Shown one piece after another: positions 45,519 through 57,872 of a stretch of 64,000 nucleotides of DNA. How positions within the stretch are numbered: the stretch's first letter is position 1; each line of letters starts with the position of its first letter. The notes under the pieces are model-generated. The model did no database searches and was not told where the DNA came from. It saw only the letters and a program-made list of their open reading frames with translations. Position numbers and translations under genes: made by a program. This DNA is from Astropecten irregularis (taxonomy: Eukaryota > Echinodermata > Asteroidea > Paxillosida > Astropectinidae): the NCBI GenBank assembly GCA_963971285.1, contig OZ020259.1:3472001-3536000 (forward strand), in the 5' to 3' direction.

Positions 45519-48500
45519 ATGACCTGTGGCCTCTTCAACCGCCCAGTAACCTTCGGTTTCTGCTTCACCGTCTTCCTGATATTCCAAGTCAGCGTGGGCA
45601 TCTACATCGGAGGTGTCCTGACCACCTTGGAGAAGCAGTTTCGCATCACGTCCTCCGTGGCCGGCCTGATCGTGTCCACCAGCGACTTCGCAAGTCTGGT
45701 GTCCATCATCGGAGTGACCTACGTGGGCAAGACCTGGCACCGGCCGCGCATAGTGGGAGTCTGCGCGATCCTGACCGGCGTGGGAGGGGTGCTGAGCGGG
45801 CTGCCACACTTCATCTACCCGGCCTATCGGGACACTGGCGTCGCTCCGCAGGGCAACAGCACCGGCAATGCCAGGTAAAAAAATATCTACCACTTACTTC
45901 ATTCATATCTACTTCATTCAAGTGTACTTCTCACTGTGAATTAGAATATTAATTATCATCAGATAACCTTAAGCGCTGCAAAATGAACTAATTTTTAAGG
46001 CATTGACAAAATATGAACAAAGAAAAATTGCCTAGAGCGGGATACGATCCAGCGACCACCGGAATACCGTACTATACTCTACAAACTGAGCTATCTACCT
46101 CTATGCTAGCGGTGTAAATAATAGTCAAATACCTTTGTTCGTTTGGCAGTCAGAAGCTTAACTCAGACCCAGCGTCGTCCCCAAACGTGTAACCCTGGTC
46201 AAAAAGTTATAAGCCGGTTTATGTGGAATTTAAAGGTAGTATCATACTTTGGTAAGAGACCAAAACAGAAATGTTCACTGATTTACGTATAACTTTCAGG
46301 GTATGAAGATGATGCTAATAGAAACCTACCGTTAAACTATTTCCGCCTGAAATGGTATATTTATCCAGAAATTAGTAAAACAACGACCGAAATATTGTGG
46401 CCCTTTTTCACTGTTTTCTCAAAATGTGGGCACCGCTTGGGACTGACATTTTCACAGATGACTGTTACTGTATCTGTCTTGATATTTTTGCCCATGAATC
46501 TGCATTTCTTTGAAAAAAAAATAAAGTATGATACTACCTTTATTAACATAATCGATTAGCAATCTTGGTGCCTAATGACTTTGCCTGGACTTGTTGCCAA
46601 TTACTCAGTGTGCCATCGTCCAGTGTTTTCGTTTGCGATGCGGACCGGCCGGCAGAAGAGTGCTCCGCAGCGGATATCGATGAATCCGGCTCGAGGATCA
46701 ATGAGATGTGGTGTCTGTTCCTGGGACAAGCTATCATGGGTCTGGCCTATGGGCCACTGTTCCCCATCGCTCTGACCTACCTCGATGACCAGGTCAAAGG
46801 CACAACCACACCATACTACATCGGTAAGTGCTGGATTTAAAGGCTATATCATACTTTGGTTTTTATCAAAGAAATACAGATTCATTGGCAAAAATATCAA
46901 AACAGATACAGTAGCAGTCATCTGTGAAAATTTCAGTCCCATACGGTGCCCACTTTTTGAGAAAACAGTGAAAAACAGCCATAGTATTTCTTAAGTCTTT
47001 TCTCTTTTATTTTTGATCTTAAAGATTTGGGTTTTTTTAATAAATATCTGGATAAATAAACTATTTCAGGCGGAAAAAAATTAACGGTATGTTTCTACCA
47101 CCACCATCTTCATACCCTGTAAGTTATATGTAAATTTGTGAACATTTCTGTTTTGGTTTCTTACCAAAGTATGATACTATCTTTAGTCAATAATAATCAT
47201 CAAATATTTAAGTTTAATTACTTCCTAACTGCTGGCGTAAATCAATGCAAAATAATCATAAGCTCAGCGCACGATAAGTATATTATTCCTGTTTTCTATC
47301 TTCGAGAAGTCACATATTTTGTTGAAAGTTTGTTTAATTGGAGGCACCTATTTATACAATGCAATGGAAAAAAACGTATACGTGTGGGTTGCGAAAATAG
47401 AAAAACGATCTACAAAAAAAAAGGTAAGAAAACTAGACATTATGATTACCATGGCACTGCATGGGACCTAAACGTACGTGATCTAGACAAAAGAAGATTC
47501 CGTACTTGAAAAAAAAAATTGTTTACTCTTCTCGAATGGAAGTAAATGAAAATGTTTGCGTATTATGTCCGCATCTACACAGAAAACCTGCTGCATACTG
47601 TTTAACGGGGTTCAAGTACGATCTTTGGGCTTTGTTTGTTTGACCCAGTTTATATGCAGGAATCCTAGCCATGAAGGGAAAATGAAGGGGCGGGGCGATG
47701 GAAGGGGTGGCGTCATAACTGTGGGTTTGCAACTGCATATGTTGCATCGAATCTATACGAATTCGATGAAACTATTTCATAAACGCCCTCTATCATCAGA
47801 TTCCTACTTTCGGCACCGAATTTGCAAATCTGTTACGTAGACTCGTTCCCTGTCCGTTCAATGCTGATATTAAGTGTACAAGGCTAGTTGCGGCAGCAGC
47901 GAATGCGAGAAGTTTATACCATTGCTGCATAAAGTGCGTATACCGGTACAGTGCCCCCAAACCCCACAGTTTGACTGGGAACCAGTCTATTAAAGATGGT
48001 GCTAGTGGAAAGAATGTGAACCCGGGATGACGTGTTTTTATCCCCGCCCTCCACCTTCAAATGATTAAACTTAATTAAGTTGTTTTTGTTTTTTGTCACA
48101 AATCTACCAAACAACAACCATTTATAAAATGGAGTTTTGAACAGTAACGTCAAAAATGAAGCCATAAAAACGAGAAGAAATAGAACAATTAAACAGATAT
48201 AATTAAGCAGAGTATTTGGCAAACAAGGGGGCTTTGAGAGATGCCTTGAACTAACCCACAGAGGGCAAACTTTGTGTAGTATTGTCTAGACCGTTCCACA
48301 GCCTTGACCCTGAAAATCTGAGAGTGCTAATAATGCTAGTTACTGTCTAAATGGAATAATTTCGCTTCAGAGTTACCAAAACAGATTATAATCCCAAGAA
48401 TCGAGGGCCTCCTCAGAGTCTGTATCTACCTTCAGTGAAATCTGGACTCCTCCCTAGGGATACAGCTGTCTTATTACACTTTTCCTTCCCTAACGCATTG

Positions 48501-51500
48501 TGGAGTGCTGTGGCCTAGTGGTCTGGCGTGTCGTACTCAAGATCTTGTGGCCAATCTACGTACCTTTTGTGGGTTCAAATCCAGCCATGGGCTAGTGGTG
48601 CTTGCGTCCTTGGGCAAGACGCTTTGTCACATGTTGCTTCTCTTCACCCAGGAGTGAATGGGTACCTGTGATGGCTTTGTGAGCTTAATTAGCCTTTGTG
48701 CGCTTTACAGTAGCCGGAGCTGTATACTCCCCAAGGAGTTGAGATCGTTTTGAGCCTTGAGCACCCTCTGGGTGGATATGTTGCGCGTTATATCATTATT
48801 ATTATTATCATTCTTTTCTCTCATGTCCAGGTGTGTTCTTGACAGCCTCTGCTTCCTCCACCATCGTTGGCTTCGGCCAGGCCTACCTATTCCTGACAAC
48901 CAACGTGAACTGGCCCGCCCCGCCAGACTACACCAAGGAGTGGATCGGCGCCTGGTGGCTGGGCTTCATCCTTGACGGCTTCATCATCTTCTTCATCTCG
49001 GTCCCGTTTTTCTTCTTCCCTAAGGAAATGGACGTGGACATCAATGAGGAGGACATACCCCCAGAGAGGCTGGCCTTGGAGAAGAAAGAAGGGGACCTGG
49101 ACCCCCAACTGGGAGTAAAAGGTAAATCACGAATGGGTTTATGTTCCGCTCTGAAAGTAACGCACTTCCATTGTGGTTTTTGGGAGGCTCCAGCTAGGAG
49201 TCGATTTCACCAAACTCTTCGTAACTTACTGTCAATCGTAGGACTTTAGTTTGATGTTTTGAAGCCCTACGTGGGATAGGTCCCCTGCGATGGGTTATCC
49301 TTCGTAACTCGAGTTACGATCGGTCGCAAGGCTTCGTGAAATCGACCCCAGATCACTTATACTTGCTGCGCACTGATCCCATAGCCCGCCGTGGACGTAA
49401 GAGCGCTACAGTGATGAACGTTCCACCAGTTGGTTCCACTTGTGTCGGTTGTGGCCAAAAGCCTGGGTTGTAGAGAAGCTTTTCCTGGTCCATTTGGTGA
49501 TGTTATCTGCCCATTCTTCTGTCTGCTTCGCATTCAGTGGCGTCACCAGCCTTTTGAGTCTGGGGGGCACAAGGGGGGCACTAGGAATTGTTGGGGGGGG
49601 GCAATACAATAATATATATTATATTATTTTTCACCAACCCAAATCTCAAATGGGGGGGCACGCGGGAGGGGGCACCAGGGGGGGCACGTGCCCTCCCCCC
49701 CCCTGGCCCCCCTTGGCGACGCCACTGTTCGCATTCCCTTCCCCTGAACTGTTTCTTGTCACGTGGTCTTGGAAAAACCCTCCTGACCTTGACCCCACGT
49801 ATCGAACCCTTTTCTTGGCACTGTTTACTCCCTATAATGAACGTTGTCACTGTATAGGGAATTTTGTTCAAATATTGACATCAGTGTATGTATTTGATTT
49901 TCTTCAAATGTCATTCCTTTGGAAGACTTCTTTGAGACGAGCAAGAGAGTAGTGACCAATGGTGTCTTCATGATGATTCTTTGCTCGGTCATCTTTGAGT
50001 TGGCCGTCTCTGCTTCGTTTGGCTTCTTCCTCGCCAAGTTCCTGGAGATACGCTACAACATGCTCCCGTCGTTTTCAGCCTTACTTGTCGGTAGGTGGTC
50101 CATCTTTAACATTTATAGATTCCCACAAAGCATCACTTGTTCTCCTAAGCCGATATATGGGCCAACTTGTTAAGGTTGGGAAAATACGACAGAGTAATTG
50201 CATGCCACGGCGCTCTCTATACGCATCCAGCTCGAGCGCGTGGTAGCTATACGACCCTTGGAAATCTGGTTTTCCACTGCGACTAAGAATGATTAAATTT
50301 TAAACAAGAACTGTATCAATGGAAGTAAAAACATGATTGCAAAGGTCACAAAACAATGCTTACTCTTTGTCTGATCCACTAACTCGTCACTTGTAAGTAG
50401 TGGTGTGGATAGGATTAGCATTATATCGTCGATTTAGTTGATCTTGTTGATTGCGTTAATCTAGCTTGTGGATACACTCAGTGCCGCTGAGTGGAGGCGT
50501 GAGAGCTCCTATCATGAGGTAATGGGAGACTTTGGAGCATCGGTCTTAAAGCCAACAGCGCACGCGCACGCACGTGCACGCACGCGCACAACAACGCGCG
50601 CATGCTCACAAATACGCGTGCATGCTCAGAGATAGCAAAAACAGACTTCACTCGACGTCTCAATAAAGTCTTCCATTGCAAGGCTGACATTTTGTTGTTT
50701 ATACACGAATCTTTGTACAGGTATCATCGTTATGCCAGGAGCGTTGATTGGGAATCTGTCCAGTGGTATCATCGTCAAGAAGCTGAAGCTCACCTCTAGA
50801 GGGTGTGCGACGATGATCATCATACTCACCTCCATAGTTACCTGCCTGATTCCTGTGGTGTACTTCCTGTCGTGTCCTGAGCCCACCTTCGCCGGTTATG
50901 AGAAGGGCGACATGCTGCTGTAGGTATACGGTTTATACCGGCGGTTCTCAGTTATTTTTAGAGAGATGCGGTCCTCAACTTAAAGGTAGTATCATACTTG
51001 GGTAAGAAACCAGAACAGAAATATTCACAGATTTACGTATAACTTACAGGGTATGAAGATGGTGGTGGCGGAAACATACCGTTAATTTGTTTCCGCCTGA
51101 AATGGTGGATGTATCTAGAAATTAGTAATACAACGACCAAAAGTCTTTTTGATCTTTTGAAAGATCAAAACAAAAATTCACAGATGACTGTTACTGATCT
51201 GTCTTTATATTTGTGCCCATGAATCTGTATTTCTTTAATAAAAACCAAAGTATAATACTACCTTTAAGCATGTGAAGTCTTCCTTGTTCAAACAGGATTA
51301 CCAACCAAATCGTCATGCAATATTTCCTCTTCTTGACTTGTATTCGATCATTCTTTGCTGAGCATAATGTTCACCGTGTGTTTTGGCTGGCATACTGATT
51401 TTACTTACCAAGGTTTTTTGTGCTTAAGCAAATTTTGGTGCGTAGAAGCAGCTCTGTGAAATTGGCTCCAGATACATTGCTCAAACGGGCCATGGAAAGC

Positions 51501-54500
51501 TGCCACACCATCCAGTGTCCGACCTCCTCCATCAAACAGAAATCAGGTTAATTTCACAGTTTTGTTCTCTACCTTCCAGTGTGGAGAACCCATGCAACAC
51601 TGACTGCGAGTGTACATCAGACCGGTACGAACCTGTGTGTGGAGGCAATGGCATGGTGCACGCTACACCGTGCCTAGCAGGGTGTACGGGGAAACGAATG
51701 AATCGAACGGCAGATCCGATGGTCAATATCACGGTAAGGAAACTATCATAGGGTGCACCCAAGTAAATAGTAACAAAATCCGTCCGCGGAGCTCATTAAT
51801 AAAAGTTAAGCACTAAATTAGTATAAATTAGAGAGTTGTGAGAGCCATTCTATCGTTGGTTTTGTGCAGTATATATCACGACCATTCCCAGTTAGGGCTG
51901 ACCCGTGTTAGCTAAACGAATGTACTCTTACTATTGAAAAACACCACCGCAGTTTCTTTTTTAATCAAAAGAGGGCGCCATGTGTTCGGATTACTGTATA
52001 TTACATTCATTACCGATGTAACGAAGATAATATACTTGGTTAAAAGGCGAAGATATTTTTCCTAAAGCATTACAACAAATTAGACCCATCATCGAGTCAA
52101 CATATTGAACCCTTACAGATATACACTGGGTGTACGTGCAGTGCAGGGAACGTCACGACTGGGATAGAATCGCCCTATGAAGCTGTTCCTGGTAAATGCC
52201 TGGAGCCGTGCAATGCCATCTACTACGCTGGAGTGGTACTCTTCTGTGTGGTGTTATTTGGCTCCATGAACCAAAGCCCCTTGTTCATCTTCCAGATCAG
52301 GTCAGTGTGATATTTCATTTGCATTTTTTTTTCCAAATACAAGGATGGGCCAGACAAATTGTCTTTTCAGTCAACATTAGGCACGTTCACACACACCAAA
52401 AAGCGCGACTATTAGGGTCGCGCTCCAAATCGTGACCCAAATAGTCGCGCTTTTTTTTTGGTGTGTGTGAACGTGCCTATTGCAATGACAACCAGTGTGC
52501 GCAAGGAGTTTTCTAGTGACGTCAGAACCTGACGTCAGTATGCCACGTGGTTGTGCAGCTGCGTTGGACATAACTATGATCAAATACATATTCATCGTTT
52601 CCACTTTGCAAAGAAGTATTTACTGACCACGAGAAAAAAAAACAATCAAGATATCGATTTCAATGGAAGATACATCTGATTGTGCATCTGCACATGGTTA
52701 AGCCTATGACGTCACATGGTTAAGCCTATGACGTCATCTTAGATAGGTCTATATTTGTTATAATCATCTTGGGAATGAATAATTTATTTTTATTTCAATT
52801 TATATTAAGCGGAGTCACCCAAAGTTGAATCATATAAAAGAGTGACAATTAATGACCCACACTGTACAAACGATCCTTAATTAGTACTTAAAGGTACTAT
52901 TATACTTTGGTAGCATACCAAAATACAAATCTTCACAGATTTACCTATAACTTACCGGGTATGAAGATGGCGATGGTAGAAACATATGTTCAAGTTTTTC
53001 TGCCTGAAATGCTGTATTCATTCAGAAAAGAGTAAAACCAATGACCAAAATCAATTTTGATCTTTAAAAGATCAAACGGTGAACATATTTTTTTTAAATA
53101 CCGTGGGGATTTGTTTCACTTTTTTTCTCAAAAGGTAGGCACCGCATGGGTCTGGAAATTACACAGATGACTGTTGCTCTATCTGTCGTGATATTTTTGC
53201 CCATGAATCTGCATTTCTTTGACAAAAATTGAAGTATGATATTACCTGTCGTGTAGGATTTACATTTGACTGTTCAATTTCTTTACAGGACTGTTGGGAA
53301 AGATAAGACTTTTGCGCTTGGTATATCAGCATTCTTCAGCCGAGCTATCGGTAAGGCATTGTATTTTATTTTACTTTATTGTACTCAAATTGCACTAACA
53401 GGGCTCAAAACGTTACAAACATCTGCAATGATATGTTTATATCGCCCATGGATCCTCGACGATTGGGCTTTCGATAGTCACGTGTTGTCAAGTGACTTAT
53501 GAGCATTACGTCATCGTTGCCGTTGAAGTGGCACTGAGTACCGTACTTGCAATAGTGCATTTTTTTCACTTAAAATCACTTGTAACACACAAAACTTATG
53601 ACTAAATATACTGAGTTGCTGCTATCATTCTATCATCATAGGACGATGAAGCTCATCAATTAATGCTACAATAACTTAAAGGCATTATCGTACTTCGGTA
53701 GCACAATGAAAGGGACATCTTCACAGATTTACGTAAAACCAACAGTATATAAAGATGGTAATGATAGAAACATAGCATTACAATTGTTGTACCTGAAATG
53801 CTTATTTTATTCCAGAAAAGAGTAAAACCAAATACCAAATTGACAATTTTGATCTTTTAAAGATCAAAAATAACGGTGAAAAGAATTAACAAATAATGTG
53901 GGTGTTTTAAAGTATTTTCTCAAAAGTTGGCATCGTATGGGACTGAAAATTTCATATGACTGTTTCGTCTTCTTTGATTTTTTCCCCCATGAATCTGCAT
54001 TTCTGTGACCAAAGAAAAGCATGATATATTTTGTTAATCATAGAGGTGGGTATCCGAATTATTTATAGTGTACATGTGTACTGGATGAATCTTGAATTCA
54101 TTTCCAGAGTTTAAAAAAGCTATTCCATCAATGAACACAAATCATACACTTTTCACCTTTACTTCCAGGTTTCCTGCCGGCGCCTTTGTACTTCGGGGCT
54201 GCGATAGAGGGCGCTTGTATCTTGGAGAGAGACGAATGTGGCGTCACGGGAGATTGTCTCGTGTACAGTTCCCAACGGTTCTCACTGACATTCCTGGGGA
54301 TCTTCTTTGGCCTGAAGGTAAGAGAACACAGTCGTAGGTCGGTCAAGTTCACTGTATAAATTCTGCAATTCAGAGGTAATGACTGAGTACCAATACATGT
54401 TTTTAATTTAGTGTAAGAAATACCAATATGACTGGCTGGGGTGGTATATAACCACATAATGTGCGGGGAAAACTCAAAGATATGTACTGACCCTCGTCTC

Positions 54501-55330
54501 AACAGGGCCCCAACAGGGCTACAACCACCAAGTTTATTGACATACTACTTTTATACACAAATAACACAAAGGGTTTTTGCAGTTTTTGCTTGCCCGTCCT
54601 GACCAGGTCACCTACTCGAGTGAGTTGACACCCTCGTCAAGTTGTGTGGTGTAGTACTGTATCAGAATGCCGTGGCATTCAAGCTGAAAAGGGTGCAGCT
54701 CATATTGACTCCGCAAATGTAGATATCGCATGCAATGATTATTTAGCTAAAAAAAATTAACACACTGCTTTAAATTCTTCTCATTTCTATAGATATGCAA
54801 TCTGTTTTTCTATACACTTTCCTTAATCCTGGTGTTGAGGAGAATGAGAAATCGAGATTACATCGAACAGGAAACCAAGGTAAGAGAAAGAGGTTGTTGC
54901 CTGGGGCCAATTTCATAGAGCTGCTTAGCACAAACAAATCGCTAAGCATGACATTTCTGTCTTAGTAAAAACAGGGTTAACAACCAAATTTCCAAGTGTT
55001 GTGTATCACTTGCAATTGTTCTTTGGCTGTTGTTCGCTGACCATGAATATCAAATGGAATTTTAAATGGTGGTTTGCTTTATTGGGCAAGCTATTTTTGT
55101 GCTAAGCAATATATTGTGCTAAGCAGCTCTATGAAATTGGCCACTGGTCTTCACTAACAACAACAACAGATTCTTCAATAAGCCAAATGGTCAATATAAA
55201 TTATCAATTTTTAAATTAATGATCCTTTTTTTTTTCGCAGGAAAACTTCAGTTACTTGGAAGGCGTGGACAATAGTCGATTCATACAGTGCGCTGAGGTT
55301 GGGACCCAGACTTACGAGACGGCTATGTGA
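45519..55330 (+). CDS. SLCO-C: organic anion transporter (OATP/SLCO family), second subtype, 11 exons
   Basis: Exons: 45519-45874, 46624-46823, 48831-49121, 49926-50090, 50721-50919, 51580-51733, 52119-52300, 53289-53350, 54169-54317, 54793-54879, 55241-55330; about 644 aa. Exon 2 could instead start at 46609 (5 more residues, in frame); 46624 matches SLCO-D. The N-tail is very short (MTCGLFNRP before TM1), and exon 1 carries TM1-TM3 that A/B split over two exons. Exon 3 has DYTKEWIGAWWLGF, a good OATP signature. The Kazal-like loop is in exons 6-7, and TM11-12 are split by an intron absent from A/B. TM3 ends GLPHF with the conserved His. The protein ends YETAM. An upstream in-frame TGA supports the ATG; a TCACAG acceptor near 45440 may end a 5'UTR intron. 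Confidence 0.9.
46030..46160 (-). mobile_element. tRNA-derived SINE in SLCO-C intron 1
   Basis: The complement of GAGCGGGATACGATCCAGCG is a degenerate B box; flank TCGTTTGGCAGTCAGAAGC as in the 58150 SINE. Confidence 0.6.
46230..46546 (+). repeat. F1 MITE, upstream of SLCO-C exon 2
   Basis: Left TIR AAGGTAGTATCATACTTTGG, right end TACCTTTATTAA. It ends about 78 bases before exon 2. Confidence 0.85.
46837..47186 (-). repeat. F1 MITE, downstream of SLCO-C exon 2, inverted
   Basis: It begins 14 bases after the exon 2 donor in the opposite orientation to 46230-46546, with TTAA at its left. Confidence 0.85.
47187..48503. other. Middle of SLCO-C intron 2, nothing recognised
   Basis: AT-rich sequence without exon-like conservation or a clear repeat family. 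Short open frames here have no recognisable content. Confidence 0.5.
48504..48800 (+). mobile_element. tRNA-derived SINE with microsatellite tail
   Basis: A-box-like TGGCCTAGTGGTCTGG, B-box GGGTTCAAATCCAGC, then a conserved SINE body (CTTGGGCAAGACGCTTTGTC, CACCCAGGAGTGAATGGG) and a TTA tail ending 30 bases before SLCO-C exon 3. Confidence 0.75.
48831..49121 (+). CDS. SLCO-C exon 3: TM5-TM6 with OATP signature
   Basis: TM5 (TASASSTIVGFGQ), extracellular loop, DYTKEWIGAWWLGFI and TM6, then FFFPKEMDVDINEED, a short acidic cytoplasmic loop. About 45 bases coding the signature are identical to SLCO-D exon 3 at nucleotide level. Confidence 0.9.
49197..49351. repeat. F8 palindromic element in SLCO-C intron 3
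   Basis: AGTCGATTTCACCAAACTC and GGCTTCGTGAAATCGACCCC ends with a TTCGTAACTCGAGTTACG centre. Confidence 0.75.
49543..49733. repeat. G-rich element with 'CAGTGGCGTC' ends
   Basis: CAGTGGCGTCACC at one end and GGCGACGCCACTG at the other; the interior is G-run rich (GGGGGGGCAC), then C-run rich. Confidence 0.7.
50521..50636. repeat. F3 element, right arm lost, 85 bp before SLCO-C exon 5
   Basis: AATGGGAGACTTTGGAGC and GCGCACGCGCACGCACG are intact; the closing arm is missing. Confidence 0.75.
50980..51475. repeat. F1 MITE (50980-51267) abutting an F4b element
   Basis: F1 with TTAA ends is followed at once by the F4b interior and its end CTCTGTGAAATTGGCTCC, 60 bases after SLCO-C exon 5. Confidence 0.75.
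51580..51733 (+). CDS. SLCO-C exon 6: Kazal-like loop
   Basis: CNTDCEC then YEPVCGGNGMVHATPC and LAGC. The Kazal Tyr before ATPC is replaced by His, unlike the other three paralogues. It begins by completing a codon split after exon 5 at 50919; extending exon 5 further would run into TAG. Confidence 0.88.
51750..51852 (+). repeat. Dispersed repeat shared with SLCO-A intron 8
   Basis: Matches 8070-8178, including AGCTCATTAATAAAAGTTAAG and GAGAGTT-TGAGAGC. Confidence 0.5.
52373..52487. repeat. Short palindrome 'GGCACGTTCACACACACC'
   Basis: Inverted ends AGGCACGTTCACACACACCA and its complement, inner arms AAGCGCGACTATT. SLCO-C intron 7. Confidence 0.8.
52517..52736 (+). promoter_or_regulatory. 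Cluster of four TGACGTCA (CRE) sites
   Basis: Perfect CREB/ATF octamers at 52517-52524, 52530-52537, 52707-52714 and 52729-52736. The last two lie in a 22-base tandem duplication. Located in SLCO-C intron 7; function untested. Confidence 0.5.
52888..53250 (+). repeat. F1 MITE, 39 bp before SLCO-C exon 8
   Basis: TTAA at the left, TIR AAGGTACTATTATACTTTGG, and diverged inner blocks. Confidence 0.75.
53676..54036 (+). repeat. F1 MITE, diverged, in SLCO-C intron 8
   Basis: TTAA flanks, AAAGGCATTATCGTACTTCG end and F1 inner blocks. Confidence 0.7.
54902..55145. repeat. F4 palindromic element in SLCO-C intron 10
   Basis: GGGGCCAATTTCATAGAGCT and AGCTCTATGAAATTGGCC ends with the shared interior. 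Confidence 0.85.
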
Positions 55331-55496
55331 TTCAGCAAACCATCAATAGCGCCCTCTATCGATGTATATGTACGTCAAGAATCGACAATGTTTTGTCCTT
55401 TTTTTTTTTTCTCATAACATTGTCATTCCATAATAGTAAACAGCATATCATAAATTTGAATCATTTTGAATCATTACAAATTAATAATAATGAAAT

Positions 55497-55502
55497 AATA
55501 AA
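55497..55502 (+). promoter_or_regulatory. Candidate poly(A) signal of SLCO-C
   Basis: AATAAA lies 167 bases after the stop, a typical distance. An F1 element terminus begins right after it near 55507. Confidence 0.5.
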
Positions 55503-56108
55503 GTGATTTAAAGGTAGTATCGTACGTTGGTTTTTATCAAAGAAATACAAATGAGCGAATAATTTAAACGTCATTCCATTTCGCGTGAAACTGCTAGGCA
55601 CCGATTAAATAGATCCGCCTTTCAATTTAAAATTCCATTCGAACAATATTCAAATTCGCAACGGCTTTGCATGGCTGGACGACTGTTAATTTAATTGAAT
55701 GCAATGCTTTTATGAAATCGGATGCTTCAAAGTAAAATCAAGTGACAGTTTCAACCGAAGAGGCAAAAATCACGTCAACACGAATGCGTGAAAATGAAAT
55801 TGGCCGCTCATTTGCCGAAAATGACCGGGAAAACCTATATCATGCAGACTTAAGAAATATATATTGATAAGGATATTGAAAATACATTTCTCTTTGGCTT
55901 TCTATCTGTAGTTTGATATATGCATCTTTTTATATCCATTTTATCAGGTAATCCACAACACAATCTGTTTTAATATCAAAAGAAATTGCTTATTTTTGTC
56001 ATATTCCAGCTGTGGTATAATTTGATTTTAATTGAATTTCAAGGTATTTTTTCTCCCTTAAATAACGTGTATTTTTTTAACTATCCGGTTAATCAATATT
56101 ACATAATA

Positions 56109-56492
56109 GGGAGGTTTCGTAAGCGAACGGATACGGTTCGGATACGGCTAGCACGCCGGATTCGTCACCAGTATTTGTGTACTTATGACGTCACAGTTTT
56201 TCCTCTATCTGCTATACGTCTACGAGGCACGGATATCTTGCTTGCTATGTGTACGTATCAAACGCGTAGTGAATTTCCGTTTGTTCGTAATTCTCTGTTC
56301 ATTTTTTTGTCATAAGCATAATTATATTATGTTCAAAACTTAAGAATGAGACACAATAAGCCTCAAAGTCAAAGACAAAAAGTTGCTCGTTGTCGGAAAT
56401 AGTTGCGAAACATCGGATCGGCTGTTGACGTTTACGAAAAGCGAAACGTACGCGTACGTTTGCGTATCCGTTTGCATGCGAAACCTCTATAA
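56109..56492. repeat. Palindrome-ended element 'GAGGTTTCGTAAGCGAACGG'
   Basis: Left end GAGGTTTCG-AACGGATACG, right end CGTATCCGTTTGCATGCGAA then ACCTC; about 380 bases. Confidence 0.7.
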
Positions 56493-57409
56493 TTACCGTG
56501 CAGATTATAATTTTATTCGGAAATTCATGAGTGAATCATGAGTGCGAAATCATGCGTCCTACTCTAGCGCCATCTCGTGGTGGTGCACGTATTGCGAACC
56601 GAGCATTAATTTTCAATAATGTATAACATTAATTACGTAGATGCTAATTTCATGTGTATAGAAAATTTCATTAAACATTTAATTCATTGTAACTTTATTC
56701 TGAAAGATTATTATTTTCATCACCAATGGCTTTTAAATTCCGATTATCAAAGATTGTCTTATGCTTTACATTTTAAAAAATTTTTGTTATAGAATAAATA
56801 TTGTATATCACTAAATATTCTCATTTTTTAAAGTGGAAAGTGAAAAGAAAATACTAAAATGTTGCTTTGAATGTTTTTAAAACTGAAATAATTGTATGAA
56901 ATTAATAAAATCCTGATAACACTGATTAACAAAAAAAATCCCAATATATTCCATCAACCTGCCCACTTGCCCATCTGCAACAATCCATTGTCGTTCTTTA
57001 TACTATCTCTTCATTCCAAGCTTGCTCATGCATGCATCTCAACGTAACGCTTCTAGACCAAATGAAATCTGATTTAAATCTCGAAAGAACTTTATCATCA
57101 CCTGCAGATAACATTATTTGTATGCCCTGATTAATTTACGATGCATATTCTCATGCAAATGGAGAACAAATAAAATTCATTCCAAGTAAAAAGTTGTCTT
57201 ACCGTATTATGTTGTTTTATTGGGACACTCATGCTATATCAAACTACACACATTGTCAGATAGGTGTGTATTAATCCTGTTCACATTTTCCTTGTTCCAT
57301 TTCAACTTCCCCTTGTCCAGAAAATGTAATAAAAATGAACATGTCGAGTTTGAAACGGAAAGGTAATTTTGTGAGTGCATTACTTAAAAGCCGCTGACCA
57401 GTATGGATG

Positions 57410-57538
57410 CATTCGTTTAGCTCCCCCGGGTAAGCCCTTACTCGGAATGGTCGTGTTTTACTGCACAAAACAAGCGAGAGAATGGGGACGAGGTTTACTG
57501 GTGTCGACCCTGGGGAGCTAAACGAATGCACCCTATGG
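57410..57538. repeat. Short palindromic element
   Basis: CATTCGTTTAGCTCCCC and GGGGAGCTAAACGAATG are exact inverses. Confidence 0.75.
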
Positions 57539-57651
57539 AGTCGGGAGAGCAACCCGAGCCGACTCGACCCAAAAAGCATCTGGAAGCGATCCCTCGTACG
57601 CGCCTCATTCACGGTGCATCCATCAAGCATTCGAAGCAGTGAAATCTAACA

Positions 57652-57872
57652 AAGGGCTTTACGAAACCTGGCTTGAGGCTAGGCTTGGTACTTGCTACCG
57701 ACATTTGAGACCCACAAAACGAAATGAAAGGGCTTGTGCCACATGATGAAGCAGAAAAAAGGCTCCAGCTTCGCCATGTATCTCAAGCCCTTCATTTTGA
57801 TTTAGGAATCAAAATGGCGGTATCATAATAAATCCAAAGCCTATCCTCAAGCCTTATTTCGTAAAGGCCCCA
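57652..57872. repeat. Palindrome-ended element
   Basis: GGGCTTTACGAAACCTGGCTTGAGG at one end against CCTCAAGCCTTATTTCGTAAAGGCCC at the other. Confidence 0.6.

Noticed and set aside
45467..45952. 161-codon plus-strand and 136-codon minus-strand frames over SLCO-C exon 1
   Set aside because: They are shadows of the GC-rich exon; only the 45519 frame has OATP content and a proper donor.
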